A stretch of 64,000 nt of DNA, from assembly GCA_008711295.1 (NCBI GenBank), contig VUYV01000062.1, positions 1,021,309 through 1,085,308 on the forward strand, in the 5' to 3' direction. This stretch comes from Anarhynchus alexandrinus. Taxonomy: Eukaryota; Chordata; Aves; Charadriiformes; Charadriidae. Positions 10,762-25,500 of the stretch are shown in pieces. The notes below the pieces were generated by a model, which was given only the letters and a program-made list of their open reading frames with translations, had not been told where the DNA came from and searched no databases. Positions within the stretch are counted from its first letter, which is position 1. Each line of letters opens with the position of its first letter. Both the position numbers and the translations under genes were made by a program.

Positions 10762-13700
10762 CTATATTAGTTTATGAAGTATAAACAGCAAAAAGCAATT
10801 CAGGGATTTATATATGCCCATATAAACTTAAGATACTTGTCTTCCCAAGCATCTGCTGGGATTCTGTACAAAGTCTGAAGATGTGTGAAAATGAGATTTA
10901 GAGCAAAACAGCTCTTGCTGATCCATACTGTGCACTATCTGCAACCATCTAATTTGCTGTTGTAGGAGAGGTTTGCATGTATTTATGGTGATTTGCTTAT
11001 GGTGTCACCTTCAGCCTCCGCAGCAAGCAATTAAGGTATCTCAAAGAGCAGACTGAGTTCACCGAGAGAGTGCACAGCAGGAGCAGAGCAACTGTTAAGG
11101 TGCCATCCAGCAGAAATAATCTGTAATGTTCCACACCCTGTAGAATAAGAAAGGCCACAGAGACTTGCCGTGTCCCACGCCTGCCAGCGCAGGTCGTTCA
11201 CAGCAGAGAAAGGACAGAAAATGGCAGAGACAGGCTGGTTCAGGTGCCAGGGGAGAACACCACCAGGCCAAGGGAATTCTCGTGATTACTTGTGGTTGCA
11301 GGAGAAAGGTGCCATCACTGAAGGTAAAACCCGTTAGTGGCATGGACACCTAAAGAGTGCATATGCTTTCCAAGGTGTGTACCTGAGAATAACTGCCAGG
11401 TGATCATTTGCGTTTTTATCCAAACGTTCTGTAATTTTATTTGATCAAATGAAACCAGATTGCTTCCCAAAAGTAATCATGCACTCCTTCCTGCAGACAA
11501 ATAGTTCCAAGTTTTACTTTCAGATCTCACTTCTGGCCAGAGAATATTGAACAAAATAAGCTTAGTGTTTTCACTGTACTTTCATGTGTTTTGAAATGTT
11601 CAAAAAGATCGTGATAAAATGTTGAAATAAAAATTCAGCTTTTGCAGTGTGCAGTCATGGCAAACCCCAGTTGCAGAAGTGGGAATTTTTGATGGATACA
11701 GGCATTTGAAAACAGAAGGTCAAAGGGGGAACTGTTACACAATCTTAATCAAAGTGGGGGTTGCAGCAGTAAATGAATATAAAATTGTCTACCTTGAAGG
11801 ATCATTGGGCTGCACAGATACTGGGGTTTGCATATTTTGAAGAACAACACAGTTTGTTGAGATAATTTGAATAATGTCATCTGCTGCTTTTTATTGACTG
11901 CCTGCAACACCGTATTTGACTTCTAATCTCCCATTTATATATTACATAAGGCCACTTTGAAACTGGGAAAGATTGTTAGCTCACTGCTAAAGATACTTGA
12001 AAACACCATCCTTTAGACAACTATTAAACCTTATGGTTTATACAACCATAATTGTCCATATGTACTATAATGCTCTCAAGCTTTTCTTTTTTCTATTTTT
12101 AAAAAGTAACATTGGATTTCTGTCTTACCTTAAGAGGTGTCTGCTTTACAGCTAGATCTCTGTTGTATTTACTGATAACATGCAAGTAATTCATTACTTG
12201 GATGGGATATTAGCAGGTTTTCTTTCAGGTACAAAAAATTCCTAAGTGAGCAATGATGCCAAGGTCTGGAGCTTGGTTTGTTTCTCTTGTCATAGACTTC
12301 TGTCAAAACAAGTGCATTGTTACAAATAACTCAAACCGGAAATTAGTCACCATTCAGATAGGTAATTATATTTTAACAGGGCAAAATCCCAACCCAAGCT
12401 GCCAGAGAACACTCAGCTAAAGCCAGCATGGGTTGGAACAGCGTGTGTGCTCGCTGTAATTGTAAATGTGGCCACCTCGGTCATGCTGCCTTTCCAGACT
12501 TAAAAGAATTAAGACCAAAGCTGTCCAAATGTTAACTGAAACTCCTAATAATTAGGGGTTATTAGGGACTGTTGGCTGGCTTTATTTTCTACTGCAGTAC
12601 TCTTGTATTTGTGGATTCTATTTATACGCAGAATTAAGAGCTCTGTTTGAACAGGTAATCCAATCTCCTCTGTGTAATTTAGCCAATGATTTTTTTTTTT
12701 TTTCTGGCCCTTAATTTTGTCTGTCTTTCAGGATGTACGGTGAAACTGCAATACTAAAAATAATCTCATTCAATATGTTTTATCTGAAAGGATAAATCAG
12801 GCCACCTTACAAATGCTGGATAAAATTCTGAATTTTTTTTTACTTACAGAGGAAGCGCCAGAGGTGCTGAGGGGAACTTCTCCCTCTTGTGGCTGCTCTT
12901 CTCAAAGCAAAGTAGCAACACCAGCATTTCTGTATTAGGTACAAGGTGATGGGTACAGGATGGAGGGAAGCTAGCCAGGAAGGAGACAAGTAGACGCAAA
13001 CTTTTAGGTACCAGGAAATTCAAATCTCACGATAAGCCATATCAAGACAGAGATGTATGACAAGAGCCATGGATTTGACAATATATTTGTGAAGAATGCA
13101 ATGTGTTCTTGCAGGATGATAGTAACTCTGATCTCTCAGATGCAAGACCAGCTTCTCAGCCACTTCACAGTCTCTCACACCGATCCTTTTTGTTGGTCTG
13201 TCTTGTTTTCCCATATTCCCAGTGTTTGCAGGACTCACGGAGTTAGAAAATACGTCAGTAATAGCCAATAAACCATCTGTCCCTCCTGTATCTCTTCCAT
13301 ACATCTTTTGTCTTTCTGCTACATACTTTCTCCCCTTTGTCCTTTTCAGCAGCAGTAAACCCACATCCAAGTCTCCGTGTTCATTGCTTACTGTTCTGCT
13401 ATTCCTGCTCTGGGATTTGTGCCTATGATACAATATTTCGTAAGCATATATTTCTTGTCTGCACGCCGCAGTGAGTGGTCACATGCAATGAAGTCCACGC
13501 ACTGTAATGCATCTCTGGTCAGCTTTTCCAGGTGTTGAACTGGGGACTCTGTGGAGTTTAAACACCTCAAGTGGAGTGGGTAGGCTGCAAGAAAAAACAG
13601 AGGGGGAGAGAAAACATGCTGGAATTTCATTCGTGTCTCACATAGATGTCAAAGTGTGAGATTTTTCCAGCCCTTCAGCTGGAGACATCTCTATTCCTCT

Positions 13701-15429
13701 CTGCTTACTCTCACCTCTTTGCTTTCTTCCATTTTCACTAGTTTTATAGCAGGGTTACTCTCTCCAGCCAGACTCATTTATTCTGGTTCTGAACAGAATG
13801 GTCTAGGTCCTTGTAATCTACAGTAGCTGGGAGGTTTCCTTAACACTTGTCATTTACTGCTCTGACAGTATATGATAACAAAGGCTATTAGATACCTCCT
13901 CTTTTTCACTGCACATATTGGACATATGCAGCACCTGACACAGAAACTATTACAGGGCAATCCCAAGGTGTATTTCCATCAGAAATCAAAATCTGACAGG
14001 ATAATGATGACGATCAGATTTAGGGGGTTAACTTTTAACCATAAATTACCAGCAATTAAAATTGTGGTATTGGTATTTCATTAAGGGCTCCTCCTTCTGA
14101 GCAACTAATTTGTTACTCAACCAGTTAAAAGTGTCTATAGCCTTCCCAGCAGACTTTAGACCAACCTGTGGTTCAAGAATAAATCTTTAAAATAATGGAT
14201 TACTTACAAGGTCTTTGAACTTCTACTGGGAAAATTCTCGCTGCATTTATTTCTCTCTAGGTTTGGATGGGAAAATTATTAGTAGTTATGTGTATTTTCA
14301 GCAAAAAAGTAAAATAGTAAATTATATCAAACACTGACTATAGCTACTTTTTATCATAAAAAATCACAAATTTCCCACCAGTGAGCTCATTAGTGTAAAT
14401 GATAGAGCCTTATCTCAGGTTTAAAGTCAGCATTTTTCCTTAGCTACCAAACAGGCTGTTTTCTTCCGTGACATGGTAATGGAGGACTTTACTCCAGAGA
14501 GCACGGAAAATATTCCTCTCTGTTCTTGCAGGGCAATCGAGTAGAGCTGGTAAAAACCAAGCAGACCAAGTGGGATTTCAGTGCTGTCGGTATCCTTCTG
14601 GAGGCCTTTCCTAAAAGGAGCCGAGCCTTTGCAGGGGAGAGAAATGCACGTTGCACCATAAGCCTGTTGTGAGGGGCAGATGTCAAGGGATGACAGAGGA
14701 AGAAAGCTATTTCTAAAGAAAATAATAGTCTCTCCCTATTCTACCCTCCAAAAATCTTTGTGACATACAAGCATTACATGACGTACACGTTAGTATCCCA
14801 GGGTAGCATCAGTGTTGCTCAGCACACACTGGTACCTCATCAGAGCTGGAAACTGTGGAGTCACGCTGGCGACAGGCACAGGCGGTGGAGATCTCACTTT
14901 CCAGGAACACCTGCAGAGGTAGTGCTAAGAGAAACAGGGTTGAGCTCTTAAAGACACTGGCAACTTCAGATAAAGATAACACTTAAAAATCGTCAGTTGA
15001 AAATGATGACTTCAGTGGCAGAGAGAGGGGAAAGGGAGGGCAAAACCCTGAGTACTAACCAAATTTTTATGACTTATGGCTGGAAACGATTAGCCTAGTA
15101 ACTGTAGGGTAAACCTGTAAGCCAGCATATGAACACTGTTCCATATTGCTTATTGAACCCTGCTTTTTATGTATAGTGATCTTTTGCATTCATCACTACG
15201 TCAAAATAACTCTACTGAACACGGTCAACGGCTAAAGCTGGACTGTTCAGAGGGCTCACCATGTTTGGGTTAGCTGTTCAGAAAGGGGGAGGTCCTCATG
15301 GCTGGTGTTCATCTACCGCTTTCTGAAATGGTAATATAGCAAATTTCCATCTTCTGCACACTCCCAGTATTTTAAAGAGTTGTTTGTGGCTCTGAAGGAG
15401 AGCCCCACCCTCCAGTACTCATTCAGGCA

Positions 15430-15600
15430 AAATCCCCTTTGGCTCCCGGCAGCGCTGGGCAGCCCGGCTCACGTCCGCACCCGCAGCTCCTGGGGGGCCG
15501 AGCGGGTGCCTGGCGTGCCAGCCCCGGGCAGGGGCCAGCTCTGCTCCGACCTCGGCGGCAGGCAAGCTGCAAGGCAGTTTGCTTGAGTGGCACGGGAGGG
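15430..15600. other. Isolated GC-rich islet
   Basis: About 170 bases of CpG-containing GC-rich DNA surrounded by AT-rich sequence. Frames on both strands cross it, none with a recognisable protein. It could be a small orphan CpG island or an exon of a non-coding transcript; neither is demonstrated. Confidence 0.35.
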
Positions 15601-18600
15601 AAGATATGCTAGCTGCAGACTGGAGAGCCTTCTCCGGTGAAAGGCGAGCAGTCTCCAGCAGCGCAACAAACAAAACAAACACGGGGATGCGGACATGTAG
15701 AGTTTGTACATTTGAGTTAATAAAGGCTGGAGGGACATAGCTGTTTGTGCCATAAACTCAGCAAAGATTTCTGCCGGAAACCTTCTGTCCCTAGAGTCAA
15801 GGGCAACCGAGTTCCAAAAAAAATCCTGAAAGGAAGTAAAATACCTTAATTTGGGGAGGAGAGAAAACAAAATGTCTCCAATTCACTAATTGGAGAAACG
15901 TCTAAATACTATTAAGCTGTGAAACAGAATGTCATTATAAAATTTGCTTGGGTCAAGCAGCGTATTCCCTCCTCTCAATTCTAGATTCCTGATTTTGCAG
16001 CGAGCTGGGCCTGCGTTTCCCCTGCGTGGGCAGGTCCCCCCCTGCCACAGCGTCCTTTGGAGTGCCGAATCCCTGTAAAGCTCAATCCAAAGCCTATCAG
16101 GCTCAGAGTCCATTTTTTCTTTCATCTTCTCTCAACCTTGAATTTAACTCACCATCTGTGGATTCAAATGTTTTCTATCATTTCTGGAACTGCATTTGCA
16201 CTACAAGATAAGGGGAGAAAAAGAATAAAGAGGACTACTTCACATGAAGAGTAGACTTTTAGATTTCCATTTTTTTCAGGTTCACAGCGTGCAGGGAAGT
16301 ACCTGTACGTTGCAGTAAGCTCTGGGCCTGCTACAAGGCTCAGGGGAGCGGAGAAGGGATTTTTTTTATTTACTGAGCATCGCAAGGAGCCCCTCAATGG
16401 CACCAGTGGGGAGGGTGACTGGGATAGGTAGGCAGTTCTGCTCTTCCCCAGGGGCTACATCTACTTGTTTGGGAAACTGCTGATGTATGTGAACTTCAGA
16501 GGAGACACAAATTGCACTTTGTGTAGGTGTGGCTACTACCTGGGCCAAATTCTCATTTACACGGCAGTAAGTTTTGCATATATATATTAAATACCAGAGA
16601 GGTGGAAAGAAATGTTGATGAATATGGGTACCTAGTTCTTCATCTACACTGCCTCCACATGTACATTTCATCCCCTGAAAAAAAAATTCCAAGTTAAGCC
16701 TATCACAAATATTGTATTTTCTCACACATTCCTTCCTCTAACTATACCCACAAGCAGATTGTCCATCAGTGCCGCCAGCAGCTTGTGACGGACTGCTGTT
16801 TCAGTAATTACTGAAGGTCTGTATTACATTTGTGATGCTGTTCACCGGAGGGGTTCAAACCTAGAAAGACAGGCGTCATCATTTTTCTTTTGAAGCTGAG
16901 ACCAAGCCTGAGTCACTGGGCCGGCCACTGACTGGCTCAGCAGATCAGCAGTGGCACCAAACATATTGTATTTATTGAATCTCATGGAGGGGAACACTGA
17001 GATATAGGATGGTAACAGCAGTGATACAAAGGGAGCTAGACAGCACCGGATAAGGAATCGAGTCAGGTATTGGCCAGCCACCAGGATGAGCATATTTATA
17101 ACAAAGATCATTTGAGGGTCAGAATCAGGACATAAAGGGAATCTGCTTTGTTTGCAGTCCCCTATATTTGGAATGATCCATGCTTCACCGCCATCATTCA
17201 GCACATCTTTAGGGTACAAAAATGCTTATGTATTTACCAAGATTTTAATAAGAAATATGTTTTTCTTTTTGCACTTGATGACTTTTTATATTCTGTTAGC
17301 TTTTCAAGTAAGCAAGGACTTCTTCATGTGGGTTACGTAAAATCTTTACCTATGGAGAAGCCTAGCTGCGTTCAATGACTCTGCATCGCACCATTTTCGT
17401 ACGGGGTCAGCAAAATTCTTAAAGGCTGGAATGTAAAAATTGCATTTGTGCATTGCCTTTCCTTTATCCACAGAAACTCACCTCACTTACGTAAGCCCTT
17501 TTACGTACCAGGTTTTATTTACAAATTGGCAGTAAAGTGCTGTAGTCTCTTTGACAGTTTGCAATTAATTGCACACAATCTGTTTAGGCTTCAAGATGCA
17601 CCTTTCATAAATGATGATATATTCCAAAAGGCAGTCCAATTGGCTGCTTTACATATTGCATATATTTTTCATATTTCCGAGACAGGACATGTGCAAAACC
17701 ATTTTACTGTGCCACAAACACAGGAAAGATGATTTGGAAGAAAGGCCAGAGGTTCTGTTTCTAATTCTTCCACTCACCTGCTGCAGACTGTGGGTAAGTC
17801 ATCTAATATTTCTCTGCCTTTCTTCTGCATCTGCACAAGGTTGTTTATTCTTCTAAGAGCTGGAATTCAGTGAATGAAACCCTAATTTATTATTATTAGT
17901 ATACTCCGATAAATGATTGCAGTGCTTTAGCATTGCTTGGAAGTCAGTCAAATAAGTATTAATGAAAAACTGAATTGTAGTAAGAAAAGGCAGTTCAGTC
18001 CATCTGATATGCCTGCATTGAAATTTTACTTGTGGGATGACCTCCTCAACACAAGAAACTAATAAAGGTATATGCGCTAAATGGATCCCGGGGTCTTGAG
18101 AAGCTTCCTCTCTTTTCCCTCATCCATTGTGTAAAGAGTGATGTGAGTCATGTGGCCCAAATCACTAAAAGCAACTTTTACAACATAAAGCATTTAAACG
18201 TGCCAGTAAATACCTTATATTGGCATCATACCTATCACCATTCTTACAACTAGCTCCTATCTACTTCCATTATTCCCTCCTTCCTCCCACCCTGTCTTAC
18301 TGTTTTGATTTACGGGCAACTCTTAGAAAAGCGACATACACTTTAATTATACACATAATACTGTAATTGCCTCAAACTACTTTGTTTCCCCAAAAAGCTA
18401 TTCTTTATTTGCTGGCAGGCTGCTTGTTTGTGATCCTAGCATTGTCAGTCACATCAGGAAAGCCATCTTAGTCATAAAATAGCTATTGTGCAGGAAGTAT
18501 TATTGGTTCTGTGTAGGGCTCTTTAGCAGTAATTATGTACAGCTTTTAGTAATTTTGAGAGTCACCCAAGCATCATTGATACAAACCATTTGCAATGACA

Positions 18601-18800
18601 TGCAATGATGCCTATACTGTATTTTTACAAGCAAACCAGAATAAAACATTTTGGTGGTAACATGTAAATTAGCCTTGGGGCTTGCAATGCAATGCTCATC
18701 AAGTGTGTAACATTTAATTACAAGACCACTGAGCATGAGCGAGGTCCTCTGAGCTTTTTATCCCTACAACAGAAAGATTCTCTCACTGAACTGACAATTT

Positions 18801-18846
18801 GAATCCTCTCATCAGATGTGGAGTGAATCCTCTCATCAGATGTGGC
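18801..18846. repeat. Two-copy direct duplication, period 24
   Basis: GAATCCTCTCATCAGATGTG is repeated exactly after 24 bases. The lack of divergence suggests a recent duplication or a small assembly duplication. Confidence 0.85.
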
Positions 18847-19513
18847 CTCAGCAGGCCAAACTGGCATTTAAGCGACTGATGTCTTTCAGGACCCTATTTG
18901 GTAAAGTATTTCATGGAGCTACTGGTGCTCGAGATACCTTGTTGAATCGCATCTGCGAGGAACTGAGAACTGCAGGGACTCAGTACAACGTGCCATCAGC
19001 CTGCAATCAGGGGGAGTTGCACCTAAGGTAGAAGAACTCAGTCTGGGGCATTCTGACTTCTACCTTAATAAAAAAAAAATCATACTGCACTTCAGGACCT
19101 ACGTAATGTGCAGTGTCTTCATACATTCATGCAGAACTGGTTGCTTCCGACATGCCTAAGTGGACAGGAGCACAGGAAACTCCAGCAATTCTGTGTTCTG
19201 CACAGAATCGGTGCAGTTTGCATTCACTTGTGCATGGAAGTATGGATTAGATCTTTTATTGGCTCTAGCCCCTAGCACAAACAAAATTATTATTTGTCTC
19301 AGCCTTTATTTCTAGATGCTTCTGAGAAGGTAGTGAATGTTTTGTTGTGGGGTCTAGGTTTCAGGCTTGCTACCTGTTTTCTAAATCTTGGAATCTGATA
19401 TTCGTAAGGTGGCTGGTGCGGCCAAACAGCGGTAAAACCTGAGAGAAATGCCACAAGACTGATTAAATACATGGGCATAAGTCCTCCAAACCCATTCAGA
19501 GCTATATAACTGC

Positions 19514-19527
19514 CTGCCCTCTACAGA
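19514..19527 (-). promoter_or_regulatory. CTCF-like core motif
   Basis: On the minus strand TCTGTAGAGGGCAG matches the 14-base CTCF core CCASYAGRKGGCRS at 12 positions, including the informative AG-R-GGGC part. Judged by eye; binding not shown. Confidence 0.35.
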
Positions 19528-19530
19528 GAC

Positions 19531-22500
19531 CTTGCAGTCCTCCTGTTAGGGTTGCCAACGGAGATGCCTGGGGGTCCGCTGACAAAGCAGAGGACTAGCA
19601 GGTGCCTAAGAAGAACACAAAGGTTTCACTTGTTCATGGTCTCTCTCCAAGACTGACTACGCATGATATGTAATGAACATCCATCCTCCACCTGTTTCTT
19701 TCTCTGACTGAATTCCCCCTGCCTCTGACAAACACCTGACATGCTCTTCACCAGTTCAGAGCCCAGTGACTATTGTCCCCAGATTTTGGGGGTTTGCAAG
19801 CGATGCCCACCCCCCTGGAACCAGAGTTCCCTGTCCTCATCCAAAAGAAATAGGACTGCAGCAAAGGTGGGGGGAAAGCAACAACCAGGAGACTGGACTG
19901 AAAGTTCCTGGCAGCACTCAGAAGGACCAGAGGACGCTGTGCAGAGGTGTGCGCACCTGGTTACCTAAATACTGTATATATCTGAGCTTTTGTTTGGGGC
20001 TCAGACTTCCTGTTAACATATTTTGGTTTTTGGCTGTATATATTATTCTCCAAGTGAAACCCTCAATGAATACACTTGTGGGTGTTTTTCATGAGTAACT
20101 CTACAAGCTTAGTGACAAAGCTAGAAAAGGACATATGTGGAAATTGCAAAGTATTTCATCCAGGTAAATTCTGTGGCAAACATTTACAGCTTACTAACTT
20201 TTGCCTAGTCTGATAATGAATGTTTTAATTTCATATGTGTTTTCTTAAAGTCATAAAGCTTGGAGCTACATAAAGCTATGCAAAATTTGGTCTTTGTCTA
20301 AAATACCTGTAGAATGTTTCTATCCACATTTTTAGTCTCTATCTTTGATGAGCTACATTAAAAAAAAAAACAAAACAACAAACCAAAACCAACAACAACC
20401 ACAAAACAAAACAAAGGATAAAGGGGGGAAAGAAACAAATACTGTTGTGGAAGAGTAAACTCTATAACAGTCTAGCCTTGCTCAACATTTTGAGGGCCTC
20501 CTCATTTTTGAGCTTTGCATACTTGAAATTGAAAAAATTAGCATGTCAGAAGGAAGGAAAGTTTACAATAATTTGATTACAAGCATTGCTTGAAATTATT
20601 TGAATTAACTTCTTGATTACAAGAATCAAATAGAAAACCGATTAGCCATTTCAAAACTTATGCTGTTTTCACGTATGCTTGAGAGAGAAAACATTATTCT
20701 GTAGGTTTGCTGGAGATAAGAGTTTCCTTTTCAGTATCTATCTAGTATAGCAAATGTATTTGCCAACTTACTTGTTACAGACAACATTGTGTGTGTGTTG
20801 TCCCAGTTCTCTAGACGCTGGAAAATGAGAAGCCTGAGGAACTGGCTGCCCTGCTGGATGTGGATATGACTCGATCTGGGACAGCTACTGTTAATGTTCT
20901 GAAAAAATCTGGCTTCCCAACACTGAAGCGTTACCTTTTTATGCAAATAGTAGTTGCAACAGCATGCTCAATCTCTGCTATTTCGTGATTAGTGTTCTCA
21001 TGACCAATCAATAAATCCCCAGAGTCTCTCCCTGTAATGGCCATTTTGCTCAGTCTCTCCAGTAGGGAGGTCTATTTAGCAGCAGGTTTTCAGCAGACCA
21101 AAATGTGGAATCAATAGCCTGAGAATAATCTGCCCACTTGTCCCTATGAAATATTTCTATTTTTCTATGCAAGTTCTAACAGACCAAATGACTTTTCCAA
21201 TATGTAAGGGTTTAGTGCCTCGTATGGAAATGCATCAACTACACAATTGCCAGCACACGCGATAGGATCTCTCAAGGTCACTAGTGAATTGACTGAAGAG
21301 CTTCAATAAAGCTTCAAAGTCAAGTCATGCAGATACAGAACACCCACCTAAATGGTTACAAATTGCCTGTGAGCGACTACAGCACGTAGGTGAGCACAGT
21401 CTGGGGAGGACATGCAGCTTTCCTCTGGTGAGCTCGCTCCACACATCTTACATATAACCTTCTGTTACATGAGACAAAAATCGAAAACCTCTCTGCGGTA
21501 TGTACACCTTACCTAGGGAAGGGACGCTGGTGCCAGCCTCCTTTCTCGGCGGTTCTTACCTGCCTGCCCGGTTGCAGCCTGGTGCAGTACATGGCAGCAG
21601 CCCACTCCTCAAGCAGCGAGCCGGGGAGCACCTCTGCATGCACATCTGCATGCTGTCCCCCAGGTGTGCCTCTCTGGTTTCAACTGTACCATGGGACCAT
21701 TTTTTCCTTTGAAAAGTAAATACGATAAAATTATTACTAGTAATTGCAATAACAGCGATTTAAGAGAACTTAAAAGCTGTTCACAATTAGTTTCTTTTCT
21801 TGACTCCTTTAATATAGTAACAAGAATACGGTAATCTCCACATGTCTTTTCTGATCTGGGATATATCTGTTCTTGTCCTAGCTTTCAAAGGAGAAGCCCT
21901 CAGCAAAGGGTCTGAGGTTACATTTTCATTTTTAGCTTGGTTTCCTAAGGAAATGAGGGTCATGCCATTGCTATCTGTCTGTCTGTCCTTATTTTTCTCT
22001 CATAGTGCCTTACAGGAACTTCTGAGCCTGTCAGTCAACCTCAGCCAGAATAAAAAAGCATTGTAAATTTCAAGAATAAATACGTGCCTGTAAGACTTTA
22101 TGGACATTTTTTGGTTGGGGAGCAGAAGGAAACACAAATTAGAGTTCTCACTGAACAAAGGTGAGGAAAACACAGCTGGTGCCATCTGCTTGGCAGCAGC
22201 CAATGGGCAAACCAAAACTGGCCACTGATCGGCACAAGTCAGGGCTGAAACGGCTTCTTGGCTGGCGAGGGTGCACCAGTGAGACCTGGCTGCTGCCATG
22301 AGTGGGAGGCTCCCAGGGGCACAGGGCACCTCTCCCTCGCAGGCATGTGTCTAGTTTTGTGCTTCACAGCTGTAGTTACAATTCTGTCATCAAATTCTGC
22401 CTTCCCTGCCAAAATAGTCAGGATATTTTGCAGATGACACATGGCAATACCATTTCTGTTCTAGAGAGATTACAATTTAGGGATATAAATTATATTAATT

Positions 22501-25500
22501 CCTGAAACCTAACTGTCTGTCTAAATTTTGAGTTACAGACTAGAATATAATCTCACTGTATCAAAAACATCCAGCTGTTCTCAGATAGGGCCTGATCCTT
22601 TTTTTAATGTAGCCAAAGCAAAGCTCTCACTGAGTTTAGTGATGCAGGACCAAACTTGAGCTGTGCTGCTTTGTGTTTGGTTAGTAGCACTTGACAGAAT
22701 AACGTAAACACATTTTTTTGTATATACTTCATATGTAGCAGTGTTGTGTGATAGACAAAAGCTGTGAGAGAAATCCCCACAAAAATAATTAAAAAACCGA
22801 ACAACTGATGGTAGCAAAGAAGAAAATTCACCATGAAAAAACCACAAAATCAATAGATTATGAAAGCTACTCTGAGGCTTCCACTGCTATCATCTCAAGG
22901 CTTTATTATCAAATATCAAAAAATCATTACTGCAATATCAAAACATTCATAATAACAATATAAAAACTCCACTCAATCTGTTCCTGCAGGGATCTGATCT
23001 AAAAATCCACAAGAAAAAAAAAATAATTGCTGTGAAAATGGCAGTTAGCCAGTTCAATCATTCTGCCAACCTGGTTTTATAATTGTACACTAGTCACTGC
23101 ATTTCAGTGCCACCACTGCAGATAACTTCAAAAGAACAGCTCAAGCAAACAAACTATAACCAAATCAGACATAATATGAAGCCTTTTAGAAAAGTTCATA
23201 AGTGCTATTATCAGGTGCTCTATTTGTGGCTTCATGTCTTTTCATATCTAGCATAACTGATCCCCTATCATTTTGCAATGATAACTTATAAACCTTGCGT
23301 CTTCCTGCAAAAGACTAATTCTTACCAACTTTTAATGTTCCCCAGATTTCCTTACCTCAAAAGCAAGAGGCACTTCAGATGGCACGGGAAAGCTTCATCC
23401 TTGCTGTCTATGGGAATGAAGTTTTAAGGAAATCCAGTTTATACGTGGAAGACTTTTTTTGTTTGAGACCAATTCTGCACCTTTCATGCATACTTATGCA
23501 TAGTACTTTCAAAACTAACATAACTCCTTTTTGAACCTACAGAAAAATAGAGCTTGTACTTCATAATGGCAGTATTGGTGGGGGATCATTCTCCATTTAT
23601 TAACACAACAAGAAAAGGAAAGAAAACTTTCTGGTCCAGTTCATCCAGGGTAATCTGCTTCATTCCTGTTTGACACCTGAAAGCCTGAGTCTGACCTGAG
23701 ATTTATAACCCCGCTCAGCTCTTTGTAGTGCACTGTTGTATTTAACAAATATTTATAAAAGCCTCCCATATTTGGGGACAAATCATAAATACACACTACT
23801 AACAGATGTTTGTCTTTTCTTAAGCTTAAAATAAGTAAAACTCATTGTACCTCCATTACAACTTGTAAAATTTATACCTTTTTTGGGTGGCCTTCCTCTT
23901 GAATGTGTGGGTAGCAGATGGCCCTTCTGAATCCCAGAAAATGCACGGAGTTGTCTGACTAGACCAAAACAAAAAGGTTTAAAAATTGAGAGGTGTCCTC
24001 AGGAACGACAGGGTGCTTTCAGTTGGACAAGCTCATAGGCGCTTACTCTGTGATTTTACATGTGGGAAAAGACCTGTGGGAAAAGTACCCAGACCCCCCA
24101 AAATGAGATCTTTGTAGGTGAGAAACATCAAATCAAAATAGCGTGTGAGCAGAGTGCGGATCTGGCCTGTATATGTTATATACTGCCTACATGTCCTTGG
24201 CTTTTCTTCTGCTACAGGCAGACTGTCTGAAGACCCCCTCCAGCCTTTCAGCTGATAATCTACTTCCTGACAATAACTAGCAAAAGACTAACATTGCACT
24301 TGGCTCTGCAGTAGACTCAAAACAGCCCACAGGCACGGCACAGGGTCAACCTGCTGCTAGGCTGTTTGTTTATTTTGGTTGACATTTTCCTTTGTCGAGA
24401 ATCTGTTCCTTGTTATTCAGTACGTACAGCCCTGCACATATCCTATCTGTTTAACTGTCTTTGGATAAAAGTGGGTATTTTCCCATGTCAATAAATGTTC
24501 TGGTGTGAAGCTGTGAGCTGGCCTCCGAGAGAACCACCCCCTGCTGAGTATCTCACTTCTGCGCTGAGTTTTCTTTGTTAATCATGTGCAAAATAAGAAG
24601 GCTTTCTGTCTAGCAAAAACCCATCATTAATTTTTCATATGAGCACTAAAGTCTTGAGCAGAATCCTTGAGTGGCTTCAAAGAAAAAGGAATAATAAAAC
24701 CAAAGAGCTACATTTTCCTTTTTCCCATCTTAGTTGTTTGATATTTTAAGAAAACTTTTTAATGCAGAACTACTGTTCTTTCAGCTTCACAGTGACATGT
24801 TCATTCTGAAGACTACATTTGACCTTCAACTTTATCCTTCATTAGTAGGATTACACCTAAACACTCCTTCATTTTACTGCAAATGAGACAGATGCAATGT
24901 GTATTCTGTTCGGCCCCAGCATTAGGATTATCCCAAGAGTGGCATTTATGTTCTTGTAGTTCCTTGGTATAAATAAATATCAAAGTAGGAAGACCAATCT
25001 GTACTCCACTAGGAATAATAAACTAAAATAATATGGCACTGATTCTGTTTGGGTTGTCTAAATGTGTTTTTATGATTGTATATGTTTATGGCTTTCTCAC
25101 ACAGCCACCATGAATTCCAGGCAATTAAAAAGGACATGAGTTCTGAAGCATTTTAAAAAGGGCTTTGCTTTCCAAATGGTGTGTATTAAAAGGAGAATAC
25201 ATTTTTTTGACAGACCTACTGCAAAGTCAACAGTCACACATTTCCCCTGCTCCAAATTTCTTCTCCTTCTTCTCCCACCTGAAATAACCAATTAGAATAT
25301 TTCTGTAAGTTGAGAAGAAAGGCAGGGAAAGATTCCTTTTATGTTTGCACATATATTAGATGCATTGCTCGCTTAAGACTCAGCCTGCGGGCTGCAGATT
25401 TGAAAGCAGCTCAGAGGGAGTATATAGCAGGTCTTGTGTGAGGTGTGTCAACCTATCTATATGCTGTACCATCTGCTTTTTCACATTGAACCAGTCCAGC

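Larger units (their letters stand above)
9906..19513. other. Intergenic region, no gene recognised
   Basis: Mostly AT-rich unique sequence. Open frames are under 140 codons, overlap on both strands and lack recognisable domains. Seen inside: a 25-bp-period direct duplication at 10717-10761, a T tract near 12690, a GC-rich island at 15430-15600 and a 24-bp direct duplication at 18801-18846. Nothing else stands out. Confidence 0.6.

Noticed and set aside
12885..12902. CTCF-like string GCGCCAGAGGTGCTGAG
   Set aside because: Too many mismatches to the core motif once aligned position by position.
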